NCBI RefSeq assembly: GCF_018860765.1
Contig: NZ_JAHKPV010000001.1
Location: 57,704-121,703 of the forward strand
Direction: 5' to 3'
DNA from: Marinobacter salexigens
GTDB taxonomy: Bacteria; Pseudomonadota; Gammaproteobacteria; Pseudomonadales; Oleiphilaceae
DNA length: 64,000 bases
Under the pieces are notes generated by a model. It was given only the letters and a program-made list of their open reading frames with translations. It was not told the DNA's origin and did no database searches. The translations under genes were made by a program, and so were the position numbers. Of the stretch, positions 47,356 through 56,657 are shown one piece after another. The number at the start of each line of letters is the position of its first letter. The first letter of the stretch is position 1.

Positions 47356-47955
47356 ATGCCCGAACAACTTGTTATTGCCAGCAACAACAAAGGCAAAATT
47401 AGCGAATTTACCCAACTCCTTGCCCCACTAAACCTTGTTCCTGTGCCGCAAGGCGATCTGGGTGTTGGAGAAGCCGAAGAGCCAGCGGTCACCTTTGTAG
47501 AGAATGCCATCTTAAAGGCGCGCCATGCGGCTAGGGAAACCGGCTTGCCAGCTTTGGCTGACGACAGCGGTCTGGCCGTCGACGCGCTAAACGGAGCTCC
47601 AGGGGTTCGCTCAGCAAGGTACGCTGGAGTTGGCGCGTCCGACTTTGACAACCTGAATGCACTATTGGAAGCCATGGCTGATGTGCCTGACGGCCAACGC
47701 AGCGCTCAATTTCACTGTGTGTTGGTGTATCTACGCCACGCAGAGGACCCAACACCCATTATTTGCCACGGGCGCTGGCCGGGAACAATTCTCCGGGCAC
47801 CACAAGGCGATGGCGGGTTTGGCTACGATCCAGTCTTTTTCTGCCCCGAAAAGAGCTGCAGCGCCTCTGAGCTGACCCGAAGCGAAAAAAATCAGATCAG
47901 CCACCGGGGGCGAGCCTTGGCACTGCTAATGGATCAACTCAAGGCAGAGGCCTAA
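47356..47955 (+). CDS. rdgB: XTP/dITP pyrophosphatase RdgB
   Basis: A 199-residue house-cleaning nucleotide pyrophosphatase that removes ITP and XTP. The signature [12 protein letters not shown] is at the N-terminus, [11 protein letters not shown] is the middle motif and FGYDPVFF the later one. It begins 8 bp after the DUF4426 stop and 5 bp separate it from hemW. Confidence 0.95.
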   Translation: MPEQLVIASNNKGKISEFTQLLAPLNLVPVPQGDLGVGEAEEPAVTFVENAILKARHAARETGLPALADDSGLAVDALNGAPGVRSARYAGVGASDFDNLNALLEAMADVPDGQRSAQFHCVLVYLRHAEDPTPIICHGRWPGTILRAPQGDGGFGYDPVFFCPEKSCSASELTRSEKNQISHRGRALALLMDQLKAEA

Positions 47956-47960
47956 ACCCC

Positions 47961-49109
47961 GTGATTAACCAAACACCAGAGCCGGTTACGCCGCCTCTGA
48001 GCTTGTATATTCATGTGCCTTGGTGCGTGCGCAAGTGTCCGTACTGCGATTTTAATTCCCACGCCATCGAGAACGATATCCCCGAATCCGCTTACCTGAG
48101 CGCCCTGCTCGAAGATCTAGATCAGGATCTGACGCTGGCACCCGGACGCACCGTTGAAACGGTGTTTATTGGTGGGGGAACCCCGTCGCTAATGAGCGGC
48201 GACTTTTACCACAAGCTCTTTCAAGGCCTTAGGGAACGGCTAGCGTTTGCAGACGATGCGGAAATCACTCTGGAGGCCAATCCCGGTACTCTGGAAGAAG
48301 GCCGCTTTGAAGCTTTCCGTAGGGCAGGCATCAACCGTTTGTCTATTGGCGTGCAGAGCTTTAATCCGGCCCATTTGAAAGCACTCGGCCGCATTCACGA
48401 CAGCGCAGGCGCGCACAGGGCTATTGAGAGCGCAAAAAAAGCAGGCTTTGATAATTTCAATCTGGATTTAATGCACGGCCTTCCAGGCCAGACCCCCGAC
48501 CAGGCCCTTGAGGATCTAACGACGGCAATGAGCCACAAACCGCCGCACTTGTCGTGGTACCAGTTGACTCTGGAGCCCAACACTGAGTTTTACAGCAGGC
48601 CACCAGACTTGCCAGAAGACGAGTTGCTTTGGGATATTGCCCAGCAAGGTAGCGACTATCTGCACCAACACGGCTTCACTGACTATGAGGTATCTGCGTG
48701 GTGCCAAGAGGGCAAGGCCTCAAGACACAACCTTAATTACTGGACGTTTGGAGATTATTTGGCGCTAGGAGCGGGGGGGCATGGAAAAGTCAGCCTTCCT
48801 GCTGGCGAAATCAAACGCTACTGGAAAACACGGCAGCCAGAGGCCTACCTCAACCGCATTGGTAGCCGGACCGCCGGTAGCGCTAGTATTGATGCAAAAG
48901 AACTCCCTCTGGAGTTCCTAATGAACGTATTACGGCTAAGGAAAGGGGTGGCTGAAAGCCTTTTTTACGAACGCACGGGTTTACCCTTGTCATCCGTTGC
49001 GGTACAACTTGAGAGTCTGCGTGACGATAAACTCTTGGTCAGTGACCGCCTTCAGGCAACCGCACTGGGGCAAAGGTTTCTGAACAGCCTGTTGGAGCGT
49101 TTTCTGTAA
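47961..49109 (+). CDS. hemW: Heme chaperone HemW (radical SAM family)
   Basis: A 382-residue radical-SAM protein with the cluster motif Cys22-x3-Cys26-x2-Cys29 in HVPWCVRKCPYCDF, and the GGGTPSLM and VQSF segments. HemW proteins bind heme and are often mislabelled coproporphyrinogen oxidase HemN; the Cys spacing lacks the extra Cys of HemN. It starts with GTG and overlaps the next gene by one base. Confidence 0.94.
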   Translation: MINQTPEPVTPPLSLYIHVPWCVRKCPYCDFNSHAIENDIPESAYLSALLEDLDQDLTLAPGRTVETVFIGGGTPSLMSGDFYHKLFQGLRERLAFADDAEITLEANPGTLEEGRFEAFRRAGINRLSIGVQSFNPAHLKALGRIHDSAGAHRAIESAKKAGFDNFNLDLMHGLPGQTPDQALEDLTTAMSHKPPHLSWYQLTLEPNTEFYSRPPDLPEDELLWDIAQQGSDYLHQHGFTDYEVSAWCQEGKASRHNLNYWTFGDYLALGAGGHGKVSLPAGEIKRYWKTRQPEAYLNRIGSRTAGSASIDAKELPLEFLMNVLRLRKGVAESLFYERTGLPLSSVAVQLESLRDDKLLVSDRLQATALGQRFLNSLLERFL

Positions 49110-49642
49110 TGGACACGGAAAAAGGACTACCAGCTTTTCCCAAAAGTCTGAAAGCCTGCCTCATTGCAACGGTGGTATTGCTGGCGGCCTTGGTGTTGAT
49201 TAACCAGCCGCTAAAAACGTCGGCAGCGAATCAAGGAATCGTTAGTTTCCAACTGGCGGGAAGCGCAGAGCAAGCACTTGCTATCATACAAAGTTGGAGT
49301 AGCGAAGGCTTGTACTGGGCTAAGCTCTCCCTGTGGTTGGATTTCCTATTTATTCCGGTCTACTGCCTCACCCTGATACTGCTCACCCGGCACTGCACAG
49401 TCGACCGGCCCGGCGTTCGTGAGCGCACGGCGGCACGTTGGGTTCGAGCACTGTTTATCGCTGCCGCTGTGGCCGATATAACGGAAAACCTATTGTTGCT
49501 GAACAATCTGGAAACGCCCACTGACACCCTAAGCCTTGCGGCCGCCATCAGTGCGCTGGCCAAGTTTACCGCCCTGACACTCGGCATTGCAGGTTTGGTG
49601 ATAATACGCGCAGCCCGGCGCCATCCATTGGAGCCGGGGTGA
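49109..49642 (+). CDS. Hypothetical four-helix membrane protein
   Basis: A 177-residue protein with hydrophobic segments near residues 13-29, 67-90, 108-125 and 140-167. The family was not recognised. It starts in TAATG with hemW, so it is the last gene of the metX-hemW operon. It ends 24 bp before the convergent trmB. Confidence 0.75.
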   Translation: MDTEKGLPAFPKSLKACLIATVVLLAALVLINQPLKTSAANQGIVSFQLAGSAEQALAIIQSWSSEGLYWAKLSLWLDFLFIPVYCLTLILLTRHCTVDRPGVRERTAARWVRALFIAAAVADITENLLLLNNLETPTDTLSLAAAISALAKFTALTLGIAGLVIIRAARRHPLEPG

Positions 49643-49665
49643 CCATCACCATAGAGTGAAGACGC

Positions 49666-50418
49666 TTAGTTAGTGCGGTGAAACAATAGGTCCCACACCC
49701 CATGGCCAAGATTTTCGCCACGTTTTTCAAATTTGGTAATCGGGCGATAATCAGGCCTCGGTGAGTATTCGCCCGGTTGTTGAGTGTTCGAAAACCCTTC
49801 AGACTCGCCCATTACTTCCATCATGTGCTCTGCGTAGTTTTCCCAGTCTGTGGCCAGATGCAGAACACCCCCGACCCTAAGTTTGTGGCGAATACGCTGA
49901 ACAAACTCTGGCTGTACCAGCCGGCGCTTGTGATGTTTCTTCTTGTGCCAAGGGTCCGGGAAGAAAACCATCACCTGATCCAAACAGGCATCTGGCAGGC
50001 ACAAATCGATCACATCGTTTGCATCCATGTTGTACACGCGGACGTTCTCCAGCCCACGCTCCTCGATGTCTTTCAGTAAGGCCCCTACGCCAGGTAGGTG
50101 CACTTCCACACCGATAAAATCCTGCTCCGGCGCGGCTTCTGCCATCTCTGCCAGCGAGCGGCCCATGCCGAAACCGATCTCAAGGTTGAGCATGGCATCC
50201 CGGCCAAACACCTGCCGCGGGTCAATCATACCGTCTTCGCGGCTCAGACCAAATTTCGGCCAACTACGCTCGAAGGCCTTTTTCTGGCCTTCGGTCATGC
50301 GCCCTTGGCGAAGCACAAAGCTACGAACGCCACGGCGCGTGGTAATGGGCGAATCGCTGTCGGTTTTCTTCGATTGGTTGTCATCACCAAGATCGTGCGG
50401 TTCTTTCTGGTCAGTCAT
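49666..50418 (-). CDS. trmB: tRNA (guanine46-N7)-methyltransferase TrmB
   Basis: A 250-residue SAM-dependent enzyme that methylates G46 of tRNA. It has [14 protein letters not shown] (SAM site) and the signature [17 protein letters not shown]. An N-terminal acidic tail of about 30 residues precedes the conserved RSFVLRQGR. The ATG at 50418 has AAGGAT upstream. Confidence 0.95.
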   Translation of the reverse strand: MTDQKEPHDLGDDNQSKKTDSDSPITTRRGVRSFVLRQGRMTEGQKKAFERSWPKFGLSREDGMIDPRQVFGRDAMLNLEIGFGMGRSLAEMAEAAPEQDFIGVEVHLPGVGALLKDIEERGLENVRVYNMDANDVIDLCLPDACLDQVMVFFPDPWHKKKHHKRRLVQPEFVQRIRHKLRVGGVLHLATDWENYAEHMMEVMGESEGFSNTQQPGEYSPRPDYRPITKFEKRGENLGHGVWDLLFHRTN

Positions 50419-50489
50419 CTGCAATCCTTAACCCCAGCCTGCGGGTCTTGTTAACGGAGTTTGCAGACAGTTTACCAGAGTAAAATGAA

Positions 50490-52016
50490 TCAGGCGGATA
50501 CCACGGAACTCTTACCTGTATGGCGATCAAACTGTCGGTACCCGAGCGCCTCCATCAGATGCGGCTGGGTAACTACTTCAGACCCATCAAGATCTGCCAG
50601 AGTGCGAGCAACGCGCAATATTCGATGCAGCGCACGGGCTGAAAGCCCTAACTTTTCCATCGCACCAGAAAGTAGCTTTTCACTGGAACGCTCAAGGCCA
50701 CAGACCTCCTGTAAATCGCGGCCTGATAAAACGGCATTAACACACCCGCGCTGGGTCTGACGCTCTCTGGCACGCGCTACTCGTTCCCTCACCACTGCGC
50801 TGGGTTCACCATCATCACCAGAGCGCATCAACACATCGCCACTTTGGACTGGCACTTCCACGTGCAAATCGAACCTATCCAACAGAGGGCCAGAGATTTT
50901 CGAACGGTAGCGCATCACCTGCTGGGGCGTGCACTGGCATTCAATGGTTGGATGCCCGCTGTAACCGCAGGGGCACGGATTCATAGCGCCGATGACCTGA
51001 AACCGTGCTGGGAAAGTGACCTGTCGAGCAGCCCGGCTGATCGAGATTTCTCCAGTTTCCATAGGCTCGCGCAGTACTTCAAGAACTCGGCGCTCAAACT
51101 CGGGCAACTCATCGAGAAAAAGTACACCGCGATGGGCCAGCGAGATCTCGCCTGGCCTTGGGCTACTACCCCCGCCTACCAGCGCCACAGCTGAAGCCGT
51201 GTGATGGGGAGACCTGTACGGTGGTTGGCGCCAACCACCTTCCCCTACCCGCAACCCGGCGACCGAATGCACACTCGCCACCTCCATGGCATGATCGTCA
51301 CTCAAATCCGGTAGGATTCCGGGTAACCGGCTGGCCAGCATGCTTTTCCCAGTACCTGGGGGGCCAAAAAATAGCAAATTATGGACTCCGGCCGCAGCTA
51401 CCTCCAATGCGCGCCGAGGCACGCTCTGCCCACGCACGTCTGCAAGATCTGGCACGCCCTTGGTGGCTGCTAGTTTCGGCTTGGTACGAGCCACGGGCAC
51501 CAAACGTGCCCGCCCGCAAAGATGCTCACAGACCGCCAATATATGGCCCGCTGCGAGCACATCGTCCTGACTTGCAAGCGCTGCTTCCTCAGCGTTTTCA
51601 TTGGGTATCAGCAGATTCCGACCCGCGTTGCGCGCAGCCAGTACGGCAGGTAACACGCCTTTCAGCGGGCGGAGTGCACCGTCAAGAGAGAGTTCGCCAA
51701 GGAATTCGCAGGAGACAAGGCTTTCAGCAGGGATTTGCCCGGAGGCTGCAAGAATACCCAGCGCAATGGGCAAATCGAATCGACCGCCTTCTTTGGGCAA
51801 GTCCGCAGGCGCAAGATTTATTGTTATCCGCCGAGCGGGAAACTCAAAGCCCGCATTCAATAGCGCGCTTCTTACCCGTTCACGGCTCTCACGCACTCCG
51901 GTTTCTGCCAAACCAACTATCGTTAGAGCAGGTAACCCTCCGGAAAGGTGAACCTCAACGGTAACTTCTGGGGCGGAAACACCAATACTGGCGCGGGAAT
52001 GTACAACGGCAAGCAT
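50490..52016 (-). CDS. YifB/ComM-family Mg-chelatase-like ATPase
   Basis: A 508-residue AAA+ protein. The N-terminal domain has a Lon-protease-like fold (PALTIVGLAETGVRESRERV). The ATPase core has Walker A GPPGTGKSML and FLDELPEF. A C-terminal segment follows (RALHRILRVARTLADLDG). ComM in Vibrio promotes recombination during natural transformation. The start is the ATG at 52016 behind GGAAGG; a longer frame from 52061 is not used. Confidence 0.94.
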   Translation of the reverse strand: MLAVVHSRASIGVSAPEVTVEVHLSGGLPALTIVGLAETGVRESRERVRSALLNAGFEFPARRITINLAPADLPKEGGRFDLPIALGILAASGQIPAESLVSCEFLGELSLDGALRPLKGVLPAVLAARNAGRNLLIPNENAEEAALASQDDVLAAGHILAVCEHLCGRARLVPVARTKPKLAATKGVPDLADVRGQSVPRRALEVAAAGVHNLLFFGPPGTGKSMLASRLPGILPDLSDDHAMEVASVHSVAGLRVGEGGWRQPPYRSPHHTASAVALVGGGSSPRPGEISLAHRGVLFLDELPEFERRVLEVLREPMETGEISISRAARQVTFPARFQVIGAMNPCPCGYSGHPTIECQCTPQQVMRYRSKISGPLLDRFDLHVEVPVQSGDVLMRSGDDGEPSAVVRERVARARERQTQRGCVNAVLSGRDLQEVCGLERSSEKLLSGAMEKLGLSARALHRILRVARTLADLDGSEVVTQPHLMEALGYRQFDRHTGKSSVVSA

Positions 52017-52106
52017 AATAACCTTCCATGGTTTTTGAATATCAGCGGGGAGCCGAAACATATCGGCCAGCCTGACTCCGGCATCCTGCCGGTGAATGTT
52101 TTTGCT

Positions 52107-52361
52107 TTACTGTGCGGTCGGAGCCTTCTCCAGCTCAGCAACTCTTTTCTCCAATGCTTCGACCTTTTCGCGGGTTTTCATAAGCACCGCTTGTTGGGCG
52201 TCAAACTCATCGCGGGTCACCAATTCCAAACGGGACAAAACCGACATAACTGTAGCACGGGCCTGAGTTTCAAAATCATCCCGGGCGGCTCGAGCCATAT
52301 CCGGAACAAACTGTCCAAACTGACCTTGTAGCTGTGCGAAAATATCCTGTGGACCTTTCAC
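52107..52361 (-). CDS. ubiK: Ubiquinone biosynthesis accessory factor UbiK
   Basis: An 84-residue protein of the BMFP family with the C-terminal coiled coil EKVEALEKRVAELEK. UbiK assists the soluble Ubi complex in ubiquinone synthesis. The start codon is GTG, with a GAGG upstream. It is transcribed away from glnK. Confidence 0.9.
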   Translation of the reverse strand: MKGPQDIFAQLQGQFGQFVPDMARAARDDFETQARATVMSVLSRLELVTRDEFDAQQAVLMKTREKVEALEKRVAELEKAPTAQ

Positions 52362-52471
52362 TCATCACCTCATTGATTAAAATAATGTGTGGTTTCGGCC
52401 AAAAGACACGTGCCGTGACCGGTTTGCAGGAGTGTATCACACCGCTAGCCCTGCCATACTAGGCGCGGTAA

Positions 52472-52548
52472 GCACCATTGTGGCCCTCATAGCCTTTCGG
52501 CCTGCTCCGAAGTGGCTCAAGGGACTGCAACACGCCCTATTTTGGTGC
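52472..52548 (+). promoter_or_regulatory. Two NtrC-like enhancer sites
   Basis: GCACCA-TTG-TGGCCC at 52472-52486 and GCCCTA-TTT-TGGTGC at 52534-52548 each have one perfect half of the NtrC consensus (GCACCA-N3-TGGTGC). They lie about 140 and 80 bp upstream of the sigma-54 promoter, a normal enhancer distance. Assigned by eye. Confidence 0.6.
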
Positions 52549-52624
52549 GCAGACAGCTTCTCCGCTTTATGGAAAGCTGCGACCAAAATTAACTAAGACA
52601 TTGAATTTTAGACATTTTTTTGCG

Positions 52625-52641
52625 TTGGCATACTCGGTGCT
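52625..52641 (+). promoter_or_regulatory. Sigma-54 promoter of glnK-amtB
   Basis: TTGGCA at the -24 position with GG at 52627-52628 and GC at 52639-52640, exactly 10 bp apart, as required for RpoN. Transcription should start near 52652, about 100 bp before glnK. Combined with NtrC-like sites upstream it implies induction under nitrogen limitation. Confidence 0.78.
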
Positions 52642-52727
52642 ATAGCTCTCGTACGCAATCCGCACAATTGACGTGCGAAGCGACAGCACCCCGAACTCAA
52701 CAACCGGCCGTGGGGCTCTCACGTTGA

Positions 52728-53090
<363 letters not shown>

Positions 53091-53159
53091 TTCTGATCTA
53101 ACCACGTAACTGCCAACGCAAAAAAACTAATTCGAAGTGCCTCGTGCGGAGGGCATCCT

Positions 53160-54428
53160 ATGGAAAGCAATATTTTTCACCTGCAGTATGCGATAGATAC
53201 CTTTTATTTCTTGGTGTGCGGCGCCCTAGTAATGTGGATGGCCGCCGGCTTTGCCATGCTCGAGTCAGGGCTTGTAAGGGCCAAGAACACCACTGAAATT
53301 CTCACCAAAAACGTCGCACTCTTTGCGGTCGCCTCCATCATGTATCTGGTGTGTGGTTACGCAATCATGTACGACGGCTCCCTGCTTCTGGCAGGCATCG
53401 AAAGCACAGACCCGGCTGCGGTTCTGGGCGACTATGCCGCTCGTGAAGATGGCTTTGAAGGCGGCTCCATCTATTCTGGCGCAGCAGACTTCTTCTTCCA
53501 GGTAGTGTTCGTGGCTACAGCCATGTCAATCGTGTCCGGCGCGGTGGCTGAGCGCATGAAGCTCTGGGCATTCCTTGCATTCGCTGTCGTAATGACCGGT
53601 GTAATCTACCCGCTGGAAGGCTCCTGGACCTGGGGCGGCAAGGACGTCTTTGGGCTTTATAACCTCGGCGACCTTGGCTTCAGCGACTTTGCCGGCTCAG
53701 GCATTGTTCACATGGCCGGTGCGGCTGCTGCACTTGCAGGCGTAATTCTGCTTGGCGCCCGTAAAGGCAAATATGGTCCCAACGGCGAAATCCGCGCCAT
53801 CCCGGGTGCCAACCTGCCTCTGGCTGCGCTGGGTACCTTTATCCTCTGGATGGGCTGGTTCGGTTTTAACGGCGGTTCGGTTCTGAAACTGGGCGATATC
53901 GCCAGTGCCAACTCGGTTGCCATGGTATTCCTCAACACCAATGCGGCCGCTGCCGGCGGTGCTATCGCCGCTCTGATAACCGGCCGTTTGCTCTTCGGCA
54001 AAGCGGATCTGACCATGCTCCTCAACGGTGCGATTGCAGGTCTGGTGGTGATCACCGCCGAGCCTTCTACGCCTAGCGCTCTAGTCGCAACCCTCTGGGG
54101 CGGTCTGGGCGGCATAGCCGTTGTATTCAGCATCCTCTTCCTGGACAAGCTGCGTATCGATGATCCTGTAGGCGCCATCTCGGCTCACGGCGTGTGCGGC
54201 TTTATCGGTCTGATGCTGGTTCCTGTCACTAACAGTGGCTCAACCTTCAGCGGACAATTGATTGGCGCCGTAACCATCTTCGCATGGGTATTCCTTGCCA
54301 GCCTGCTGGTCTGGGGCATCATCAAAGCGGTGATGGGCATAAGGGTTAGCCAAGAAGAGGAGTACGAGGGCGTCGATTTGTCTGAGTGCGGTATGGAAGC
54401 CTATCCGGAGTTTGTTACCGGGAAGTGA
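53160..54428 (+). CDS. amtB: Ammonium transporter AmtB
   Basis: A 422-residue integral membrane channel with 11 helices. The twin histidines of the pore are present (GSGIVHMAG and ISAHGVCGF). The family signature is DFAGSGIVHMAGAAAAL. There is no cleavable signal of the E. coli type; the N-terminus begins directly at the first helix. It forms an operon with glnK and ends before a strong terminator. Confidence 0.96.
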   Translation: MESNIFHLQYAIDTFYFLVCGALVMWMAAGFAMLESGLVRAKNTTEILTKNVALFAVASIMYLVCGYAIMYDGSLLLAGIESTDPAAVLGDYAAREDGFEGGSIYSGAADFFFQVVFVATAMSIVSGAVAERMKLWAFLAFAVVMTGVIYPLEGSWTWGGKDVFGLYNLGDLGFSDFAGSGIVHMAGAAAALAGVILLGARKGKYGPNGEIRAIPGANLPLAALGTFILWMGWFGFNGGSVLKLGDIASANSVAMVFLNTNAAAAGGAIAALITGRLLFGKADLTMLLNGAIAGLVVITAEPSTPSALVATLWGGLGGIAVVFSILFLDKLRIDDPVGAISAHGVCGFIGLMLVPVTNSGSTFSGQLIGAVTIFAWVFLASLLVWGIIKAVMGIRVSQEEEYEGVDLSECGMEAYPEFVTGK

Positions 54429-54450
54429 TACAAGCTTTGCCAACGATCAG

Positions 54451-54477
54451 AGGGGCGCCAGTTGGCGCCCCTTTTTT
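54451..54477 (+). terminator. Rho-independent terminator after amtB
   Basis: A perfect 10-bp stem, AGGGGCGCCA with TGGCGCCCCT, around GT and followed by six T. Confidence 0.92.
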
Positions 54478-54633
54478 ATTAGTGTGCATGCGTTAGGCAA
54501 GCCGCTATCCGGCGCCATCAAAACTCCGACCATCTATCTTTTCTGGTGCTATCCGCACGCTCATTAATTGATCGGGAACGAAAACTGGACTCTCCCTATG
54601 TTTCAGTGCCATCGGCTGACGCATAAGGACGGA

Positions 54634-54661
54634 CTGACATTGCTGGCGAGTATGGTATAAA
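54634..54661 (+). promoter_or_regulatory. Candidate sigma-70 promoter of the accessory pair
   Basis: CTGACA (54634-54639) and TATAAA (54656-54661) with a 16-bp spacer lie about 65 bp before the start of the hypothetical gene at 54724. Confidence 0.5.
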
Positions 54662-54723
54662 ATCTCGAAAGTCGAATAACGTTCGGAGCAGTATGGATTG
54701 ATCACATCAAAAAGGAACTTTAC

Positions 54724-55329
54724 ATGCCTGAATACCTGCATACCTGCCACCAAAGAAGAGTGCACTCCGGCGAGCTCTCTCGCTTGACCCGCGTTGTCGA
54801 AGCATACGTCAATAGACAAGGAGAAATAGCTCTAACTGATCAGAATGAACGCCTATTTGACTATGGAGACCAACGTATAACACCGCAACAAAAGATCTAT
54901 ATCCAGAATGGCAACAGGCGGGCATTTTGGAATGCTCGAAAAAAAGTAGGCGACCCAATTGCAAGAGTTGCTTTACCCATTTTAGAAGACGCCGGGGTAA
55001 ACGGAAAAGTAGCCAACTGGCTAACGGGATTGAGAAGTAACCCTGAAAAGTTGAATGCACTGGGCGTCGATTTGATGATCGAACACGCCAAGGCAGTGAC
55101 GATAGATCTCGAAAATTGCGTTGGAAATGTCCCAGGAGTTCTCAGTCCCGAACAGGTTGCACAGTATCATCACGTGGTTTTCGAAAAGCACGGCATAAGC
55201 TCATTCTTGCTTGGATCAGATGGCTACTGGTTATTCGGTGGCACCTTGTTTAACCTGCCTGCAAATCTGTACCGACCGGTTTGGTGCCGAGCATGCGATT
55301 TTATCGGCCCTTCAGTTGGCGCCCGCTAG
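54724..55329 (+). CDS. Hypothetical protein, accessory
   Basis: A 201-residue protein that was not recognised. It has no signal peptide or membrane helix. The N-terminus is basic and His/Arg-rich, and the C-terminal third carries an aromatic-rich block (YHHVVFEKHGISSF, YWLFGGTLFNLP, YRPVWCRACD). A good ribosome site (AAAAGGAA) precedes the ATG. The next gene, 24 bp on, encodes a secreted protein. A soluble protein beside a periplasmic one recalls effector/immunity pairs, but nothing in the sequence proves this. The window holds no secretion-system gene. Confidence 0.55.
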   Translation: MPEYLHTCHQRRVHSGELSRLTRVVEAYVNRQGEIALTDQNERLFDYGDQRITPQQKIYIQNGNRRAFWNARKKVGDPIARVALPILEDAGVNGKVANWLTGLRSNPEKLNALGVDLMIEHAKAVTIDLENCVGNVPGVLSPEQVAQYHHVVFEKHGISSFLLGSDGYWLFGGTLFNLPANLYRPVWCRACDFIGPSVGAR

Positions 55330-55353
55330 CCTCGTTTCTGACAGGATGAAAAT

Positions 55354-56061
55354 ATGAAATCGTGGAAGTTGGCGGTCCTGACTGTATCAGGTCTCTTTGC
55401 GACCATGTTTGTGCTCGCCCCGTTTTCGAATGCCGATGCTTACCAACTCCGGCTGGGAGGCGATACCTTTTGCATACCGGATCAATACAGCCTGTTGGAT
55501 CAAACGGCAGCCCCTGCACTTGATATTGCCGGCAGTGATTCTCTCCGAGTTGCAGGTTCGTTTCAGGTTGCCATACCCGCGGAGGAGGTTGAGGCGTCTC
55601 TACCCACTTATCAAACAACTCACGGAAAGTTACCCGCCACACTCGTTGTGAGGCTGGAAGCATTGGATTCAGGCACCATAGCCTGGCGTCTGCAAGGAGA
55701 GCGTCATGCAAATGCATTGCGTCTTCTGGGTGAATTCAGTGGCGCAACGGTACAACCAATAGATCATACCGGCCTGTTTAGGGTGAGTGACTATCCAGGG
55801 CCTCCGTTCCCGATATGGAAGGTATTGAACCGAGAACCAGAAGCTGGAGCAGACGTTCCTTCTGAATGGAAGCAGTTTCTTGTAGCACATTGCAGTAGGG
55901 CTGGCGGGCACAAGGGAAGTAGCTCAAACTGTGAATACTCGGAGGATATTGACGGTCACTGGACTACGGTTATCACCACCGAAAACAATCTTCCCCTTAA
56001 AGCGCAAATCACCCAGTTCACGGAACTAAAACTTCGCCAATGGCGTGATCTTTGCCAATAG
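55354..56061 (+). CDS. Hypothetical secreted protein
   Basis: A 235-residue protein with a signal peptide (MKSWKLAVLTVSGLFATMF, cleaved after ADA). The mature part has an early Cys (LRLGGDTFCIPDQY) and two more in the C-terminal region (AHCSRAGG and SSNCEYS), consistent with periplasmic disulfides. No family was recognised. It is probably cotranscribed with the preceding gene. Confidence 0.6.
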   Translation: MKSWKLAVLTVSGLFATMFVLAPFSNADAYQLRLGGDTFCIPDQYSLLDQTAAPALDIAGSDSLRVAGSFQVAIPAEEVEASLPTYQTTHGKLPATLVVRLEALDSGTIAWRLQGERHANALRLLGEFSGATVQPIDHTGLFRVSDYPGPPFPIWKVLNREPEAGADVPSEWKQFLVAHCSRAGGHKGSSSNCEYSEDIDGHWTTVITTENNLPLKAQITQFTELKLRQWRDLCQ

Positions 56062-56074
56062 TGGTTCTCTCTAC

Positions 56075-56294
56075 TCCCAGTTGCGCCGTTTACCCTCCGC
56101 ATCTGCGCCACACCATACGTTGTCAATTCACCGGTGTTACACAGGCTAAGCCGCTCCATCTGACATCGTCGCGATAGCTGTGCAGAGATGCCTCTGAGGT
56201 TCACTTTCTCCCGATTGTATCGCTAGGCGGAAAGACCTCACGGCATCTGGCTTCGAACGTGACAACTCTCTCTTCTGATGAAATTGAGGCGCAG
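56075..56294. other. Unassigned sequence left of the IS3 element
   Basis: 220 bp with no plus-strand gene. On the minus strand two overlapping frames read somewhat like protein (for example LSLCNTGELTTYGVAQMRRV), which may mean a structured RNA or a decayed mobile element. Identity not established. Confidence 0.35.
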
Positions 56295-56365
56295 GGTAAT
56301 CCCCCCGCAAAACCGAGGTGCTCAAAAGTAGAATTTTCCGTAAGCTAAACGCAGGGAGGTTCTGC

Positions 56366-56632
56366 ATGAAGAAATCACGTTTTTCCGATAGCCAGATCAT
56401 GGCGATCCTGAAGCAAGCCGAGAGCGGCATACCGGTGCCTGAACCCTGTCGCGAGCACGGCATGAGCAGCGCCAGTTTCTATAAGTGGCGAGCCAAATTC
56501 GGCGGCATGGACACCTCCATGATCAAGCGCATGAAGGAGCTGGAGGATGAAAACCGGCGACTGAAGAAGATGTATGCCGAAGAACGGCTCAAGTCTGAGT
56601 TACGCAAGGAAGCCCTTGAGGGAAAGTGGTAA
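56366..56632 (+). CDS. IS3-family transposase OrfA
   Basis: An 88-residue DNA-binding protein starting MKKSRFSDSQIMAILKQAE, with a helix-turn-helix and a C-terminal leucine-zipper-like region (MKELEDENRRLKKMYAEE). This is the IS407 subgroup pattern. The gene ends with GGA AAG TGG TAA at a slippery site. It binds the ends of the element and becomes part of the OrfAB transposase by frameshifting. Confidence 0.88.
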   Translation: MKKSRFSDSQIMAILKQAESGIPVPEPCREHGMSSASFYKWRAKFGGMDTSMIKRMKELEDENRRLKKMYAEERLKSELRKEALEGKW

Positions 56633-56657
56633 AGCCATCTCTCCGCCGTGAGATGGC
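56620..56657 (+). other. Programmed -1 frameshift signal (slippery heptamer and stem-loop)
   Basis: The heptamer G-GGA-AAG (56620-56626) is in the orfA frame as X XXY YYZ, and slipping back one base enters the orfB frame at GTG 56626. Seven bases later a perfect 8-bp stem, GCCATCTC with GAGATGGC (56634-56641, 56650-56657), can stall the ribosome. This is the standard signal of IS3 elements. Confidence 0.8.

Noticed and set aside
51158..51964. 268-codon plus-strand open frame opposite yifB
   Set aside because: Antisense shadow; the minus strand has the full Mg-chelatase-like protein.
54505..54819. 104-codon minus-strand frame over the start of the accessory gene
   Set aside because: It overlaps the promoter and start of the gene at 54724, and has no supporting feature of its own.
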